A stretch of 64,000 nt of DNA from Utricularia gibba (taxonomy: Eukaryota > Streptophyta > Magnoliopsida > Lamiales > Lentibulariaceae), in contig NEEC01000007.1 of the NCBI GenBank assembly GCA_002189035.1, positions 1,488,001-1,552,000 of the forward strand, read 5' to 3'. The notes under the pieces were generated by a model. That model was not told the origin of the DNA. It did no database searches and saw only the letters and a program-made list of their open reading frames with translations. Every line of letters begins with the position of its first letter. The stretch's first letter is position 1. Below, in pieces: positions 24,336-37,440 of this stretch. The translations under genes were made by a program, and so were the position numbers.

Positions 24336-25664
24336 ATGGGGAAGACAACATTGGCGATCGCCACTCTTTTCTTGTTCGCAGCCGTCGCTCGCTCTGCCGA
24401 TGACGAGCTGATTCCGGCGGACAAGTCGCAGTTGGAGGCCTGGTTCAAACGCAACGTGGGTCAGAAGGAACTGCTGGATCCGGCAACGGCTGAGGCTGAG
24501 AGCAATCCCACGGTGATCACCGTGAGAAAGGATGGATCCGGGAAATTTAAGACGGTTTTGGATGCACTGAATAGCGTTCCCGTCGATAACAAGCACCGGG
24601 TAGTGATTGATATCGGGCCGGGAAGCTACTATGAGAAGATAAAGATCGAGAGGAACAAGCCCTTTATCACCTTCTATGGAAGCCCGAGCGACATGCCGAC
24701 GTTGGTGTTCGACGGAACCGCCGCTAAGTACACGACGGTGGAAAGCGCCACGTTGATCGTGGAATCGGCGCATTTCGTTGCAGCCAATCTCAAAATAGTG
24801 GTAAGTATCATGACTCGTGATATATTTGTAATAAAAATCATTTGATAACATTTGGTTGGATTGATCTGTTGAAAGAATTCGGCGCCACGGCCGGACGGAG
24901 TAACTCAGGGAGCACAAGCCGCCGCCTTGCGAATCGGCGGAGACAGCGCCGCTTTCTACAACTGCAAGTTCCTCGGGTTTCAAGACACAATTTGCGATGA
25001 CAGCGGACGCCATTTGTTCAACGACTGTTACATCGAGGGCACGGTGGATTTCATCTGCGGCAGCGGCCAATCTCTCTACCTGGTAACCATAATTTTCGAA
25101 TTCAGAATCAGGACTCAGTTCAGACCCAAATCAACATTCCTTCCAACAGAACACAGAGTTGCACGTGATTCCCGGGGAGAGGATGGCCTTCATCACCGCC
25201 CAAGCAAGGAAGAAGGATTCCGATCCCGACGGTTACATGTTTGTGCATTGCACCATAACCGGAGCCGGACAAACTGCGTACCTCGGACGGCCATGGTATC
25301 CGTACGCACGTGTCGTGTATGCCTTCACGGACATGAGCGACGTCGTGAATCCGGCCGGCTGGACCCTCATCAACGATAAAAAAGCAGAGAGGTAATCACC
25401 CCTTCCATTCCTGCCTGCATGCATGGCATCGATCGCCCGTTTCCTCCATTTTGACACGTGGGTTTGGTTTGAAGCACCGTGTTCTTCGGAGAGTTCGGGA
25501 ACAAGGGACCGGGAGCGGCGGTTACCAAGAGGGAGCCTTACGGCAAGAAGCTAACCGACGCGGAGGCGACGCCGTTCATTAGCCTCGGGTTCATCGGCGG
25601 TTCGAAGTGGCTCCTTCCCCACCCAAGCTGTGAACCTGACCGGTCCGGTCCCCTTACGGTTTAG
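24336..25664 (+). CDS. Pectinesterase (pectin methylesterase) without pro-region
   Basis: Exons 24336-24800, 24876-25082, 25150-25391 and 25475-25664 encode 367 aa. The first 20 residues are a signal peptide ([17 protein letters not shown]). There is no N-terminal inhibitor-like pro-domain, so it is the short type, closest to VGDH/PPME1-like members. The beta-helix enzyme begins at about residue 52 ([20 protein letters not shown]). Active-site blocks are present: the oxyanion Gln in GAQAAALRI, the acid Asp in FQDTICDD, the nucleophile Asp in TVDFICGSG and the substrate Arg in YLGRPW. The enzyme de-esterifies cell-wall homogalacturonan. The DFIFG motif reads DFICG, a Cys in place of the second aromatic residue. 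Exonic GC is high compared with its AT-rich flanks. Confidence 0.93.
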
Positions 25665-26161
25665 TCCTTTAGGAGGAATCCGATTTGTAGAGTGGGGAGC
25701 GGTTGCTCCTCGGGACCGGTTGGACCTCAGAATCATGCCGGTTCAATAGCGGTTACAATAAATTACGTATTAATAAGAATTCATAGGTGAAATTATTGTT
25801 TAATACCTAAATATGACAAGGTTTGTGCAAATGTTAAATTTAATGTCGGCGTAGAATATCAAATTCTGTTAGGAGATTCTATATTGCGCCAAAGGGTGTT
25901 GTTTTCTATTTGAAAAAAATATATATTTTAACTTGGTGCGTCCTTTTTAATATAAGAAAAACTATTTCACCGTCCCCATCTTCATTCCATTCCATTCCAT
26001 TCCAATCTTCAATAAAATTTTATAAAATATTTAATTTAAATAATTATTTTTATTCTCCATAGTATTCTCTGTCATTAATTTAACTCCAATAAAATCATTG
26101 TAAATAAAATTCAATCCAAGTTCTCAAACAAAATTTAAAATTATTTTTAGAGAATATTTTA
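25665..26161. other. AT-rich intergenic region
   Basis: This is the 3' flank of pectinesterase followed by AT-rich DNA with a short (ATTCC)n tract at 25983-26003. No gene is supported. Confidence 0.5.
25983..26003. repeat. ATTCC pentanucleotide microsatellite
   Basis: Four consecutive CATTC/ATTCC units are directly visible. Confidence 0.85.
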
Positions 26162-26359
26162 ATGAAAAAACAAAAAAGAGGAAGAGAAATCGAAGACGGC
26201 GACGAGAACCTACCCACTCCAGCGAAGCGCCCAATATCTTCTGGGTTTGGGTATAGAGAGAAAAATGTAGGTTTTGGTTTAGATTACGAAGAGTTGTTGG
26301 CTCCCGATCTGTTCTTCCTCAGTCACCACCTACACCAGCAGCCTCAGGTGAATGAATGA
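26162..26359 (+). CDS. Possible small protein or upstream ORF of GDH, 65 aa
   Basis: An ATG-initiated frame of 65 codons with a hydrophilic, basic start (KKQKRGREIEDGDEN), then PAKRPISSGFGYREKN and a more hydrophobic end (FGLDYEELLAPDLFFLSHH). I do not recognise it. Its composition looks coding in otherwise AT-rich DNA. A CTCAG/GTGAAT donor-like site lies at its end. It could be a short independent gene, an exon of a gene whose rest I cannot see, or a leader exon with an upstream ORF of the GDH transcript, because a 3' splice site (AAGACAG) lies just before the GDH start. Confidence 0.3.
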   Translation: MKKQKRGREIEDGDENLPTPAKRPISSGFGYREKNVGFGLDYEELLAPDLFFLSHHLHQQPQVNE

Positions 26360-29000
<2,641 letters not shown>

Positions 29001-29389
29001 CTGGATGGATTTTGCTGTTCTTTTTTTATGTCCAGCTTGTGGTTTTGGTTGGCTTTCCAAATTAACCTAATTGAATTCAATTTCTCTTCTTTAACAACGA
29101 GAAACAGCATTTTAACAATTGAATGCAGGATGCTAAAATTTGGAATGTGTTAACAAATTGATGTTTGCAATCGAATTCAATATTGATAATTGATTTTGTA
29201 TCGTTTCCAAACATGTTCTTCTATTATTTTTAAGTGTTGTTTTTATTTATCTTAAACCTCACTTTTTCATTATTCTTAATTGATTTTGCATCTTTCATAC
29301 TACTTTGATCTTTTTAAAGAGACAATATATTTTGTGGATTTTTAGAATACTTTTCGATCAATTTGATAAGAAACAAGATTCACCAAATT

Positions 29390-30000
29390 ATGGACTTGAT
29401 GAGCCACGAATCCCAACCCAAGACTCGGTCAAACGATGAAAATTTGGTCCAATATTCATAGATAAGATAGAGATGTGAAGAAGATCTTCGAAAATTTAAT
29501 AAAAGATTTGGATAGAAGATCTTATCCAAGCCTATCGAATAAACTCAATACGAAGACTTGAATCTACTCTCCTATAAATACCCCACTATTTCAACCATTA
29601 GAAACGTCTTTGACCACTTTTACTTTGAATCTTTCCTATTTTCGTGTCTATTTTGATGTTTGAGTTGAGTCTGCGCGTGTAGGCGCTTGCGGCTGAGAAT
29701 CTGTAGTGAAGTCTTGCTTGCGTAAGTCCTACGCGTATGATTGTTTTACTATGTTTTTCGACATTTAATTTGAGGTTTTATTTTGTTTTTTGTAACGTTT
29801 TCTTTACCAACGTGCTCTTTAATATCATATAACTCGAAGGGAGTGTGAGAAAATCAAAAGTTGGCCTCAAGCACCTAAGGAGAAGGTCTCAATCAGACAT
29901 TGTTGGTAAGACACATTCTGTCTAATCTATCTGCGAGGTGTGAGGTGTAGGAGTTAGATTTGGGTGTGGGGAAAACATGGGTTATCACAAAAGGTGAAAT
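29390..30000. mobile_element. Possible solo LTR or other retroelement remnant
   Basis: The segment has a strong TATA box in CTATAAATACCCC near 29573, a leader-like stretch after it and no protein-coding potential. Composition differs from the flanking AT-rich DNA. Terminal repeats and target-site duplications could not be defined, so the limits and class are guesses. Confidence 0.25.
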
Positions 30001-30146
30001 GGCTTTGGTGGCGTGGTTGATTCTATAATACCACAAAACAAGGTACGGTGCTATAACGGTCACCGAGTAGCACTATTTTAGCATAACACCCTCAAAGCTT
30101 GCGTATGCAGGTCATTGTTTTAAGCAAGGTGAATCCTGGATCTAAA

Positions 30147-30260
30147 GCTAATTTTCTTATTGTTTTTAAACTCAAATATTTATTTTATTTTCAGTCTTTT
30201 TTGGCTAATTTTCTTATTGTTTTTAAACTCAAATATTTATTTTATTTTCAGTATTTTTTG
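30147..30260. repeat. Two-copy tandem repeat, period 57 bases
   Basis: A unit beginning GCTAATTTTCTTATTG starts at 30147 and again at 30204. The copies are identical over most of 57 bases, differing near their ends (CAGTCTTTTTTG against CAGTATTTTTTG). The low divergence suggests a recent duplication. Confidence 0.85.
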
Positions 30261-31614
30261 AGTATTTGTTTGAAAATAAAATTTCAATAACAATTCCGGA
30301 TACGATTTATGTTCAAATGCAGAATCACCATCAAGTATAAATTTTTTTAATCATTATTTATTTTTTTTCCACAAAAGAATAAAAAATTTACTTTTTTTAT
30401 CAGAAGAATATATATATCTAAAGGATTGCGTGGCAATAAAAAAAACATTGAACTAGAATTGGGCAGGGGCCGCGCGAACGCAGGCCCCCTCTACCACAAA
30501 TTACGACGTAGGCTCGGCCCATTGGGCCGACCTTAAGCGGGCGCCCTTCCCAAGTGCAATGGAAGTCGCCAACCTAGGCCATGGACCTTATTGATCGCCC
30601 ATCGACCCCGTCCAGGTAAGTATGTTTTCAGGTGGAGTTCCTACTCACTTTATACCCCCAGCCTCCCTTCAGTCTCTTGTTTTTACCGATGTGGGATCAA
30701 CGAATCCCTCTAACGACGTCGTTTCTAGTATCCAAATTTTATTTATAATTTTTTTCCCGTACAAAATAAAAATATATATCTGTATTGTATTTGCGTTGCA
30801 CTGCTTCGCACCAGGAATTGACTGTTGGCCAAAGTCGCATGCTTATATAAACACTTTTCATTTATTAGTTACTGATCAACTCTCCCCTGGATTAAAGGGC
30901 GTCATACGCTTACATAGGAAAATAGCTTTGAAAGACCACAAACTTTTGTACTGGCTTTCATGACCAATATCTGGGACTCTCTGTGCTACTGGAGAAGAAA
31001 GCTTAACGCGGAGAGTTGGCATTATATGTTCTCCCACAAGCAGGAGATTCTGTGGCATATTTTGGTGAACAGACGTTTATTTCCAGATATCATCATCAAT
31101 CTCCATCCTTTACCACTACTAAGTTATGCTCTCCACTGTTGCTGATATTCACCGTCTTCCACACATTCCACTACTAAACCCATTTTTTGGGGGACTGCTA
31201 CGCCCATTTCTGGCCAGCAGGATCAGTAGTCCCAGTCCATCTTCAGATTCTAGATGCCATTCAAAAACCACAGCAGTTGCAGAAAATGCAAGAAAACCAT
31301 CATCTGAGACCTTCAATTTGGTATCAATATCTGGGCTTTAATTTTGTACATGGAACAGCACAAATACTTATTCTATTACCCCAGAAGGGTATGTATTTTC
31401 AGCTCTTTAAACATACTCACTTCTTGTTTTATACTTCTTCTGATGATTACCATTGGAATTCTGCGTTTCCTTACAGCAATACAATGTCAGTTCGGTTTCT
31501 AATTACTTTCATTACATAGAGATTGATCTGAAAGCATCTAGGGCGGTGATCAGCATGTTTGGTACAGAAGATAACTTGAAACAAGTATCCCGTCCAGAAT
31601 GAAAAGCCTTTCAA

Positions 31615-32467
31615 TTACCCGTAGCAACGGATGGGATCGTTGCATCCCTTCTCAGTAGACTGCTTGAAACCAAAACGGCCACCCTTCGCCAGGTATTGCT
31701 GGTGATACTCTTCAGCAGCGTAGAACTTCTTTGCAGGTAGTATCTCTGTCACAATCTTCCTATTCAGAAGCTTCTGCTGCTTGTCTTTCGATTCTGTTGC
31801 AGCCTTCTCTTGCTCCTCTGTGTAGAAATATATACCTGACCTATACTGTGTTCCCATATCGTTTCCCTGCACAAGTGTACCTCGACAATCAGCAGCCTGG
31901 TCTCATACAGAATCACTTCTTGCTCTAAAGGGAAGGGGATAAGAAACTCTTGGAATTGTCTCAAAGTACCTGGCGATTGGGAGTTGTGGGATCGTGTCGA
32001 GCCCAGAAGACATCAAGCAAGCTATCGAAGCTACACTCCTTGGGATCATACTGAACCCTCACCACCTCAGAATGATTAGTCGTACCTGTACAAACATCTT
32101 CGTAGGTAGGGTTATGGAGATAACCCTGGGAATACCCAACTTCCGTCCGCGTGACACCAGGGACTCGCTGAAACGCCAATTCGACACCCCAGAAACACCC
32201 CGCTCCAAATTGGGCAAACTCCTGGCCCGGCGCCGGAGAGTCGCTGTCGGGACCCTGCGCGATCGACGCGTCCGACGGAGACTCGGTGGGGGAACGGGCG
32301 CCGAACCCCAGCTTGTTGAGCCAACTCATCCTGAGAGATGTGACTGCCGGTGTATTGGATTTGAAGGGGAGCCGGCGATTCGAGCAAGGGAAAGCGGACC
32401 TCGAAAGGGGAAGGGAAAGAGAGGATGAGAGCGTAGGCGCGGCTATGGCCGTTGTTTTGAGGAGCAT
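31615..32467 (-). CDS. MSRA: Peptide methionine-S-sulfoxide reductase A, plastid form
   Basis: Exons 32467-31970 and 31866-31615 encode 249 aa. The first ~50 residues are rich in Ser, Leu and Arg and nearly free of acids, fitting a chloroplast transit peptide. The catalytic motif GCFWG places the nucleophilic Cys at 91. Family blocks follow: [59 protein letters not shown] and the C-terminal [11 protein letters not shown], whose two cysteines recycle the enzyme with thioredoxin. It reduces methionine-S-sulfoxide in oxidised proteins. An open frame continues upstream to 32665, but Met32467 begins the typical transit peptide. Confidence 0.95.
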
Positions 32468-33249
32468 TGTTTTTTTTTTTGCTCTTGACTTTTCAAGCAC
32501 TACGAAAATGGAGAAGGAACCCGCAGTCCAGTCGAGTCCCCTTCGTGTGGCATGTGGATAACACTCAAGAAAAGGCATGACGCGCCTACTTTTCTCCACG
32601 CACACATCACACGAGAACCACACATCAACCATTTCAGATGTCCCATTTTTCACCCACATGCTCACAAGGTGGGATCATTAATTGACCGGTTAAACAACAT
32701 CTTCAGTTAATATTTCAGAATCACATCACGTTCTTTAGGTCTAATTCCTTTTTTCCTAAAAAGAATTACAAAAATACTTGTGACGTCGTTGATGTTACCT
32801 TTCAAAAAATGTAGTATTTGTTGTAGAGATCTAAGAATGGATAGTTTTTTCAGGGATGGCCAGAGTTCTGTATACCTCCAACACAGTGCAGAGCTGAACT
32901 TCTGCAGTCAAAAAGAGGGACTTGCATCAACTTCTGCAGCTGGAACAAGCACCGAAGCCTTCTTGTTGTCCATCTAATAGGAACTTTATACTACCAGTAG
33001 TAGCCTTACAAATTCTATGGTAATTTCGAGTGCACTAAAAGCAAAATGAACATCACTCCAACATGGCCTCAGAATGTTATTCACATGTCTTAACGAGAGA
33101 AAGTATGAAAATCAAGCCGAGGTCAACCTACAATACAGCAAACATCTCATCTACTTTTCTCCCACTGAATTAAACTAGTGGCGCATCCGATTACATAACA
33201 AGGGTGAAATAATGCAATTCATGTTCTACCGGAGTGGGTGTTGCACTCA
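32468..33249. other. Intergenic region between mago nashi and MSRA
   Basis: Both neighbours run on the minus strand. The stretch holds the MSRA promoter and the 3' flank of mago nashi. No exon is supported. Confidence 0.45.
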
Positions 33250-34449
33250 TTATATGGGCTTGATCTTGAAGTGCAGTGTAATCAACGAGAAGACAAAACA
33301 CTTGAGATCCTACAGTGATGAATAGAGCATCAGTACTTGAAAGAACACAGAAGCACTAAAACAAGAATGAAAAATAAATAACTCATCTTAAACATGTCGT
33401 TCAGTAAATTTAAGCTCTATGGTTTTACTGTTTTATAAGTTAATATCTCACAAACAAGTAAGACCAATAGCCAGGAGAAGAAAGGGTTTCATAATTACTG
33501 ATTTCTCGTATCACCGAGTGTGCAAACATACACAGATCCTTCAGATTCCCATACTAAGTGGCGTTGCTTTATAATGAAATCATTTTTCTTTTCACATGAT
33601 CTATGCTCAAAAGAGATGCCGAAATTCTCAACTATCTGAAGACAGCACCTATAGTCGTCCGCATCAGGGACAACTAGCTAAAAAAAGGAAGGGGATAATA
33701 AAAGCACCAATCACCTAAGCTGATGAAGAACATAAATATTTTGACACAGTTGAAAGCTCGTAGAAGCACATCCACTGGTCATTGGAAGAAGCATAAGTCT
33801 AGTCTCATGTTAATAAAAGCACGCTATGCTTCTTACAAAACAAATACTTGAAAAAAAACAAACAAACAAGCAACAAACAAGAGTCTCCAAGGGTGCTGCA
33901 ACAGAATTGAGGTTGGTGTATACCGTTAACAGAAAAAAAAAAAAAAAAAACTGACCTGAACGAGATAGTAAAAAATACGCAAGCCCTCGGGATCTTTACT
34001 GGTCTGAACATCCATTAGAGATCCAATCTTTGAAGTGGTGAAGGAAATATGCTCATTACCCATCACGATCTCGAGCTCCTGCCTCCCAACACGGTCAGGC
34101 TCCGGCCAGTTATTATCATCCTCCTTCATTATCTGCAACATTGAACAAAAAAAAAAGTCCAATAGAGTTATCCCAATCGAAACCCTAGTTACGAAAAAAG
34201 CACCCAACTGAAATCAAAATCCACCTCTACCTCGGAATCCGTGACAATGCGACGACACTCCCTGAGAACGGCCGGCGTGAGAAACACTTCCTTTCGAATC
34301 ATTGTATCGTTCTTATAGTTGGAGTTATTCGCGTAACGCAGCTTCCCGTCGGGACGAAACTCGAACTCCAGAAACTCGTGCCCGAATTTACCCTTGTGAC
34401 CCACGTAGTAACGCAAGTAGAACTCGCCATTCTCGTTCCCTTCCGCCAT
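33250..34449 (-). CDS. MAGO: Protein mago nashi homologue (exon junction complex core)
   Basis: Three exons, 34449-34231, 34132-33956 and 33309-33250, encode 151 aa. The final exon is only 20 codons ([19 protein letters not shown]) and sits behind a 646-base intron. The protein is near the invariant eukaryotic sequence: [37 protein letters not shown] and [20 protein letters not shown]. Mago pairs with Y14 and locks the exon junction complex onto spliced mRNA, affecting mRNA localisation and surveillance. An A-run close to the exon 2 donor (33933-33950) is the only oddity. Confidence 0.96.
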
Positions 34450-34751
34450 CGTTCTCGATCCTTCACCTTCTTCACGAGGTGTAGGAGAAAATATCACCCA
34501 AGGGTTTTTTAAAAACTGGCTGCACAGGCCAATATCCATTGGTACCATAAATTGAAATTGGGCTCGGGTGTACTAATGGGCTGACCTTTAGGCCCATATA
34601 AATAACTCATTTTCGATATTATTTTGATGCAGGCGCTAAAATTTCTCCGTTCCCTGATTGAATTCCCGGTCAGCACCTCTGTCGTTGATTTACTCACTGT
34701 GATCGTCTACTTGCGGAAGGTTACTTTTCTGTCTGGTTCATTGCTGCAATC
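34450..34751. promoter_or_regulatory. Divergent promoter of mago nashi and the RABD pseudogene
   Basis: This 300-base head-to-head spacer contains TGGGCT at 34577-34582, GGCCCA at 34591-34596 and TATAAATA at 34597-34604, oriented toward the RABD side. Site II motifs of this kind are common in bidirectional housekeeping promoters of plants. Confidence 0.5.
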
Positions 34752-36147
34752 ATGGATTCTGAATAGTAACTCTCTCTTTCCTTCCTTCTAGGTTGAATTA
34801 TTTGTAGTTCATTGTTGTGCCAACCGGATTTTTTTCCTAATAGACTGAGATTCGACGAATCAAAATGGATTTTGTGTGTTTTTTTCTGGTCAAATAGGGA
34901 TAGAAATTGTATTTTTTTCGTTTTAATGGGACTGATTTATAGTATGCTTTTATGATGCGTCTTTCGTTGATTAATTGTTCAAGCTTCTGTTAATCGGCGA
35001 TTCAGGTGTTTGGAAAGTCATGCCTCCTCCTGAGATTTGCTGTAGGTCTGAAGACACTAATATGAAAGTATTTCTGTTGATTGTTGTTGCATGCGTGAAA
35101 ATTGTGAAATGACATTTTCTGTTTTCACTTTTACATGCAGGATGATTCATATATTGACAGTTATATCAGCAAAACTCTCGTTGATTTTGTAAGGATCATA
35201 CTGTCCGTTTAGAAATGTTGTACACGATTTGTAGTATTCAGGTCTGTCTCTTTCATTAGAAAATATGAACCGGGGAGCAAGATGGCAAGACCATTAAGCT
35301 TCAGATAGTAAGATTTTCTTTTTCTCTCTTTATTTTATAACCATTCTTTTAAGTTGTTTCGTTTCTGATTGAGCAAGTTTCTTATCTACTTTTTTTTTAT
35401 CTCAACTTTGTACTTCGTTTTCAAACACGCAGTTTCATGTCTTTTTATGCACAATAATAAATAGCACATCTGTTTAAAATTTCCACAAGTCACATTTGTC
35501 CTTTTATTTGCAGTGGGATACTGCCGGCCAGGAACGATTCAGGACAATAACAAGCAGCTACTACCGTGGAGCACATGAAAAAATAGTTAACTTCTTACAT
35601 ATAGTTTTTCCGTGTGATTCCATAAGCCCACATTTCCTCATGCTGGTTTTTCATTTTAGCAGATAGTTTATGATGTAACAGACTCAGACAGCTTCAACAA
35701 CGTGAAACATTGGCTGAATGAAATTGCTCGATATGCCAGCGAAACAAGCTTCTCGTAGAGAACAAGTCTGACCCCGCTGAGAACAGAGCCGTGCCGTATG
35801 AAACTGCCAAGGTAGTAAAAGCCATCTTCCTCCTGTGATGCGAAATTGGCATCTCCTTTTTTGGAGACTAGTTCCAAAAATGCCCGCAACGTGGAACTAG
35901 CTTTCATGGCTGTCAGCCGATATTACGAGAAGGTAGATTACTTGATTAGCGACCCTCCAGCCCACGCACTTGCGTGCACTTCCACAGATACACAACTTGG
36001 CTCTTCAAATAAATCTTTGAAATTATTGCTAATGCAAGTTGTTTAAATTATAGGATGGCGAGCCAGCCACAGTCAAGTGGTGCTACACCAGCAACAGTTC
36101 GAAGCCATGGGCAACCTTTGGCGCAAAATAGTGACTGCTGCTCTTGA
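34752..36147 (+). pseudogene. RABD (Rab1-type) small GTPase pseudogene with introns
   Basis: Eight exon remnants in the order of a plant RABD gene lie at about 34752-34765, 34969-35043, 35141-35188, 35260-35307, 35514-35585, 35663-35811, 35837-35932 and 36054-36147. Recognisable blocks are [70 protein letters not shown] and a C-terminal CCS prenylation end. Lesions: a TAA at 34972-34974 where Tyr is expected, an extra T at 35009-35011 inside the GxxxxGKS P-loop, TGA at 35266-35268 in place of an Arg codon, and a several-base deletion near 35742 that leads to TAG. Introns are kept, so it arose by DNA duplication, not retroposition. It cannot encode a working GTPase. Confidence 0.85.
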
Positions 36148-36834
36148 AGAAGGAACTGCAATTCGTTTCAGTCTTCAGATATGTGCTTAAAATGCATCGT
36201 TTTAGTCTTCTTCACCTGAGGAGCAGTAGCCAGACCAGACCTGAGACCCCCACTTCTTGGCCAAGAAGGAAGGCAATGATGCCACGTCTGAACTCCAATT
36301 CAGGAGCATAAAGCCAAAAATTTGACTTGCAAAAGAGATTGTTTCTTCTTGTTTCCATCTGAAGAAAGCAATTGCTAGAGGAGTGTGATGTTACATAAGT
36401 GATGAGGATAACCTTATCACAAACCATTAAAAGAAAGTGGTTATGGTTATTCTGCATTTATCTTTTATAAACTATGATCAATTTTTTATATATATAATAT
36501 TTATAAAAAGGTGGTCATTTTTCTAATACCGTTTGGGACTTTTTTTTCACGTTGTTTTAAACATTTCCATTTTACTATAAAATATATTCACAAATTTGAT
36601 TAATCATAGAAGCTTGCGTATGAAAACAGAGCACTTTTGCATTTCATAGTCAAGAAAATTCATGGCATGACTAATAGTACTTTGAAGTTTGGAAGGAGGA
36701 GACCAAGTTACAAACGGACCCAATGCATATTTATTTTATAAATAATTAAAAATATTAAGAAAAAGAAAAGGCAAAGTGAGGGATAACCAGAGACGTGGAA
36801 AGGAGCTTCAATATGCAGTAGTGTTGTCTTTGGA
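36148..36834. other. Intergenic region
   Basis: This is the 3' flank of the RABD pseudogene, a TATATA-rich stretch near 36487-36510 and the 3' flank of the minus-strand ERF gene. No exon is supported. Confidence 0.45.
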
Positions 36835-37383
36835 TCAAATTTTGTAATCGGAAGAAACTCCATTCAACCGGAAAATCTCAGTTGATTGGCGCCCTTGTTT
36901 TGAACCCGCCGTCGACCTCCGCCGCGCCAAAGCCGGGGTTATCCTGAACGGCTCCGGCTGATTCGAACCGATCTCATGTGGGAAATTGAGCAAAGCCTTG
37001 CAGCCGCGGATCCTGTAGGCGGCTCGATCGTAAGCAAGAGCCGCTTCTTTGGCGGTTTCGTACGTCCCGAGCCAAACACGAGCCCCGTTTCGGGCTGGAT
37101 CCCTGATCTCCGCCGCGAATTTCCCCCATGGCCGCTGCCGTACACCTCTGAAATGGCGCCCTTTAGGGGCTGCGACTCTAGGAGGAGGTGGTGGAGCAAC
37201 AAACTCCGGAGGCTCTGGCTTGACGACGTCGTTGAAAGGCATCCACCCGTTTCTAACGGCGTCGGTTAGAAGACCGTAGATCACCATATCTTCGGAGTCG
37301 TTTACTCGTAACGGCAACTCTCCCCAGTTCTCCGTCAGGCAAGGAACCATGCTCCAGCTCCGGTGAGTCGCCGCCGGCTTCAT
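36835..37383 (-). CDS. AP2/ERF transcription factor, ERF group IX-like (copy 1)
   Basis: An intronless 182-aa protein. One AP2 domain spans residues 77-135 ([20 protein letters not shown]...LNFP) with the ERF-type Ala and Asp in [11 protein letters not shown], predicting GCC-box binding. The N-terminal segment [31 protein letters not shown] is an acidic-hydrophobic motif that resembles the activation region of ERF1/ERF2-like proteins. Such factors act in the nucleus in ethylene, jasmonate and stress responses. A TATA-like box lies about 50 bases upstream on the minus strand. The gene faces away from the second ERF gene at 39996. Confidence 0.93.
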   Translation of the reverse strand: MKPAATHRSWSMVPCLTENWGELPLRVNDSEDMVIYGLLTDAVRNGWMPFNDVVKPEPPEFVAPPPPPRVAAPKGRHFRGVRQRPWGKFAAEIRDPARNGARVWLGTYETAKEAALAYDRAAYRIRGCKALLNFPHEIGSNQPEPFRITPALARRRSTAGSKQGRQSTEIFRLNGVSSDYKI

Positions 37384-37432
37384 CCCGCTGCTGAACTTCG
37401 AGAAGGAGAAAAATAAATCGCGTGTGTGTGTC

Positions 37433-37440
37433 TATATAAA
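37433..37440 (-). promoter_or_regulatory. TATA box of ERF copy 1
   Basis: The minus strand reads TTTATATAGA about 50 bases before the start codon at 37383, next to a CACACA run. Position and sequence fit a core TATA element. Confidence 0.5.

Larger units (their letters stand above)
29001..31614. other. Gene-poor region with repeat-like segments
   Basis: No gene is supported over 2.6 kb. The left part is the GDH 3' flank and AT-rich DNA. An LTR-like segment (29390-30000), a 57-base tandem duplication (30147-30260) and an isolated GC-rich promoter-like block (30440-30760) lie in the middle. The right end contains the MSRA 3' flank. Confidence 0.5.

Noticed and set aside
24228-25070. Minus-strand frame of 280 codons over pectinesterase
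   Set aside because: It is antisense to GC-rich pectinesterase exons and crosses intron 1; the product has no recognisable domain.
30622-30963. Plus-strand frame of 113 codons
   Set aside because: Low-complexity AT-rich content in its second half and no homology-like motif. It is probably chance within repeat-like DNA.
31126-31519. Overlapping plus-strand frames near the MSRA 3' end
   Set aside because: They lie in the likely MSRA 3' flank on the other strand and show no conserved motif.
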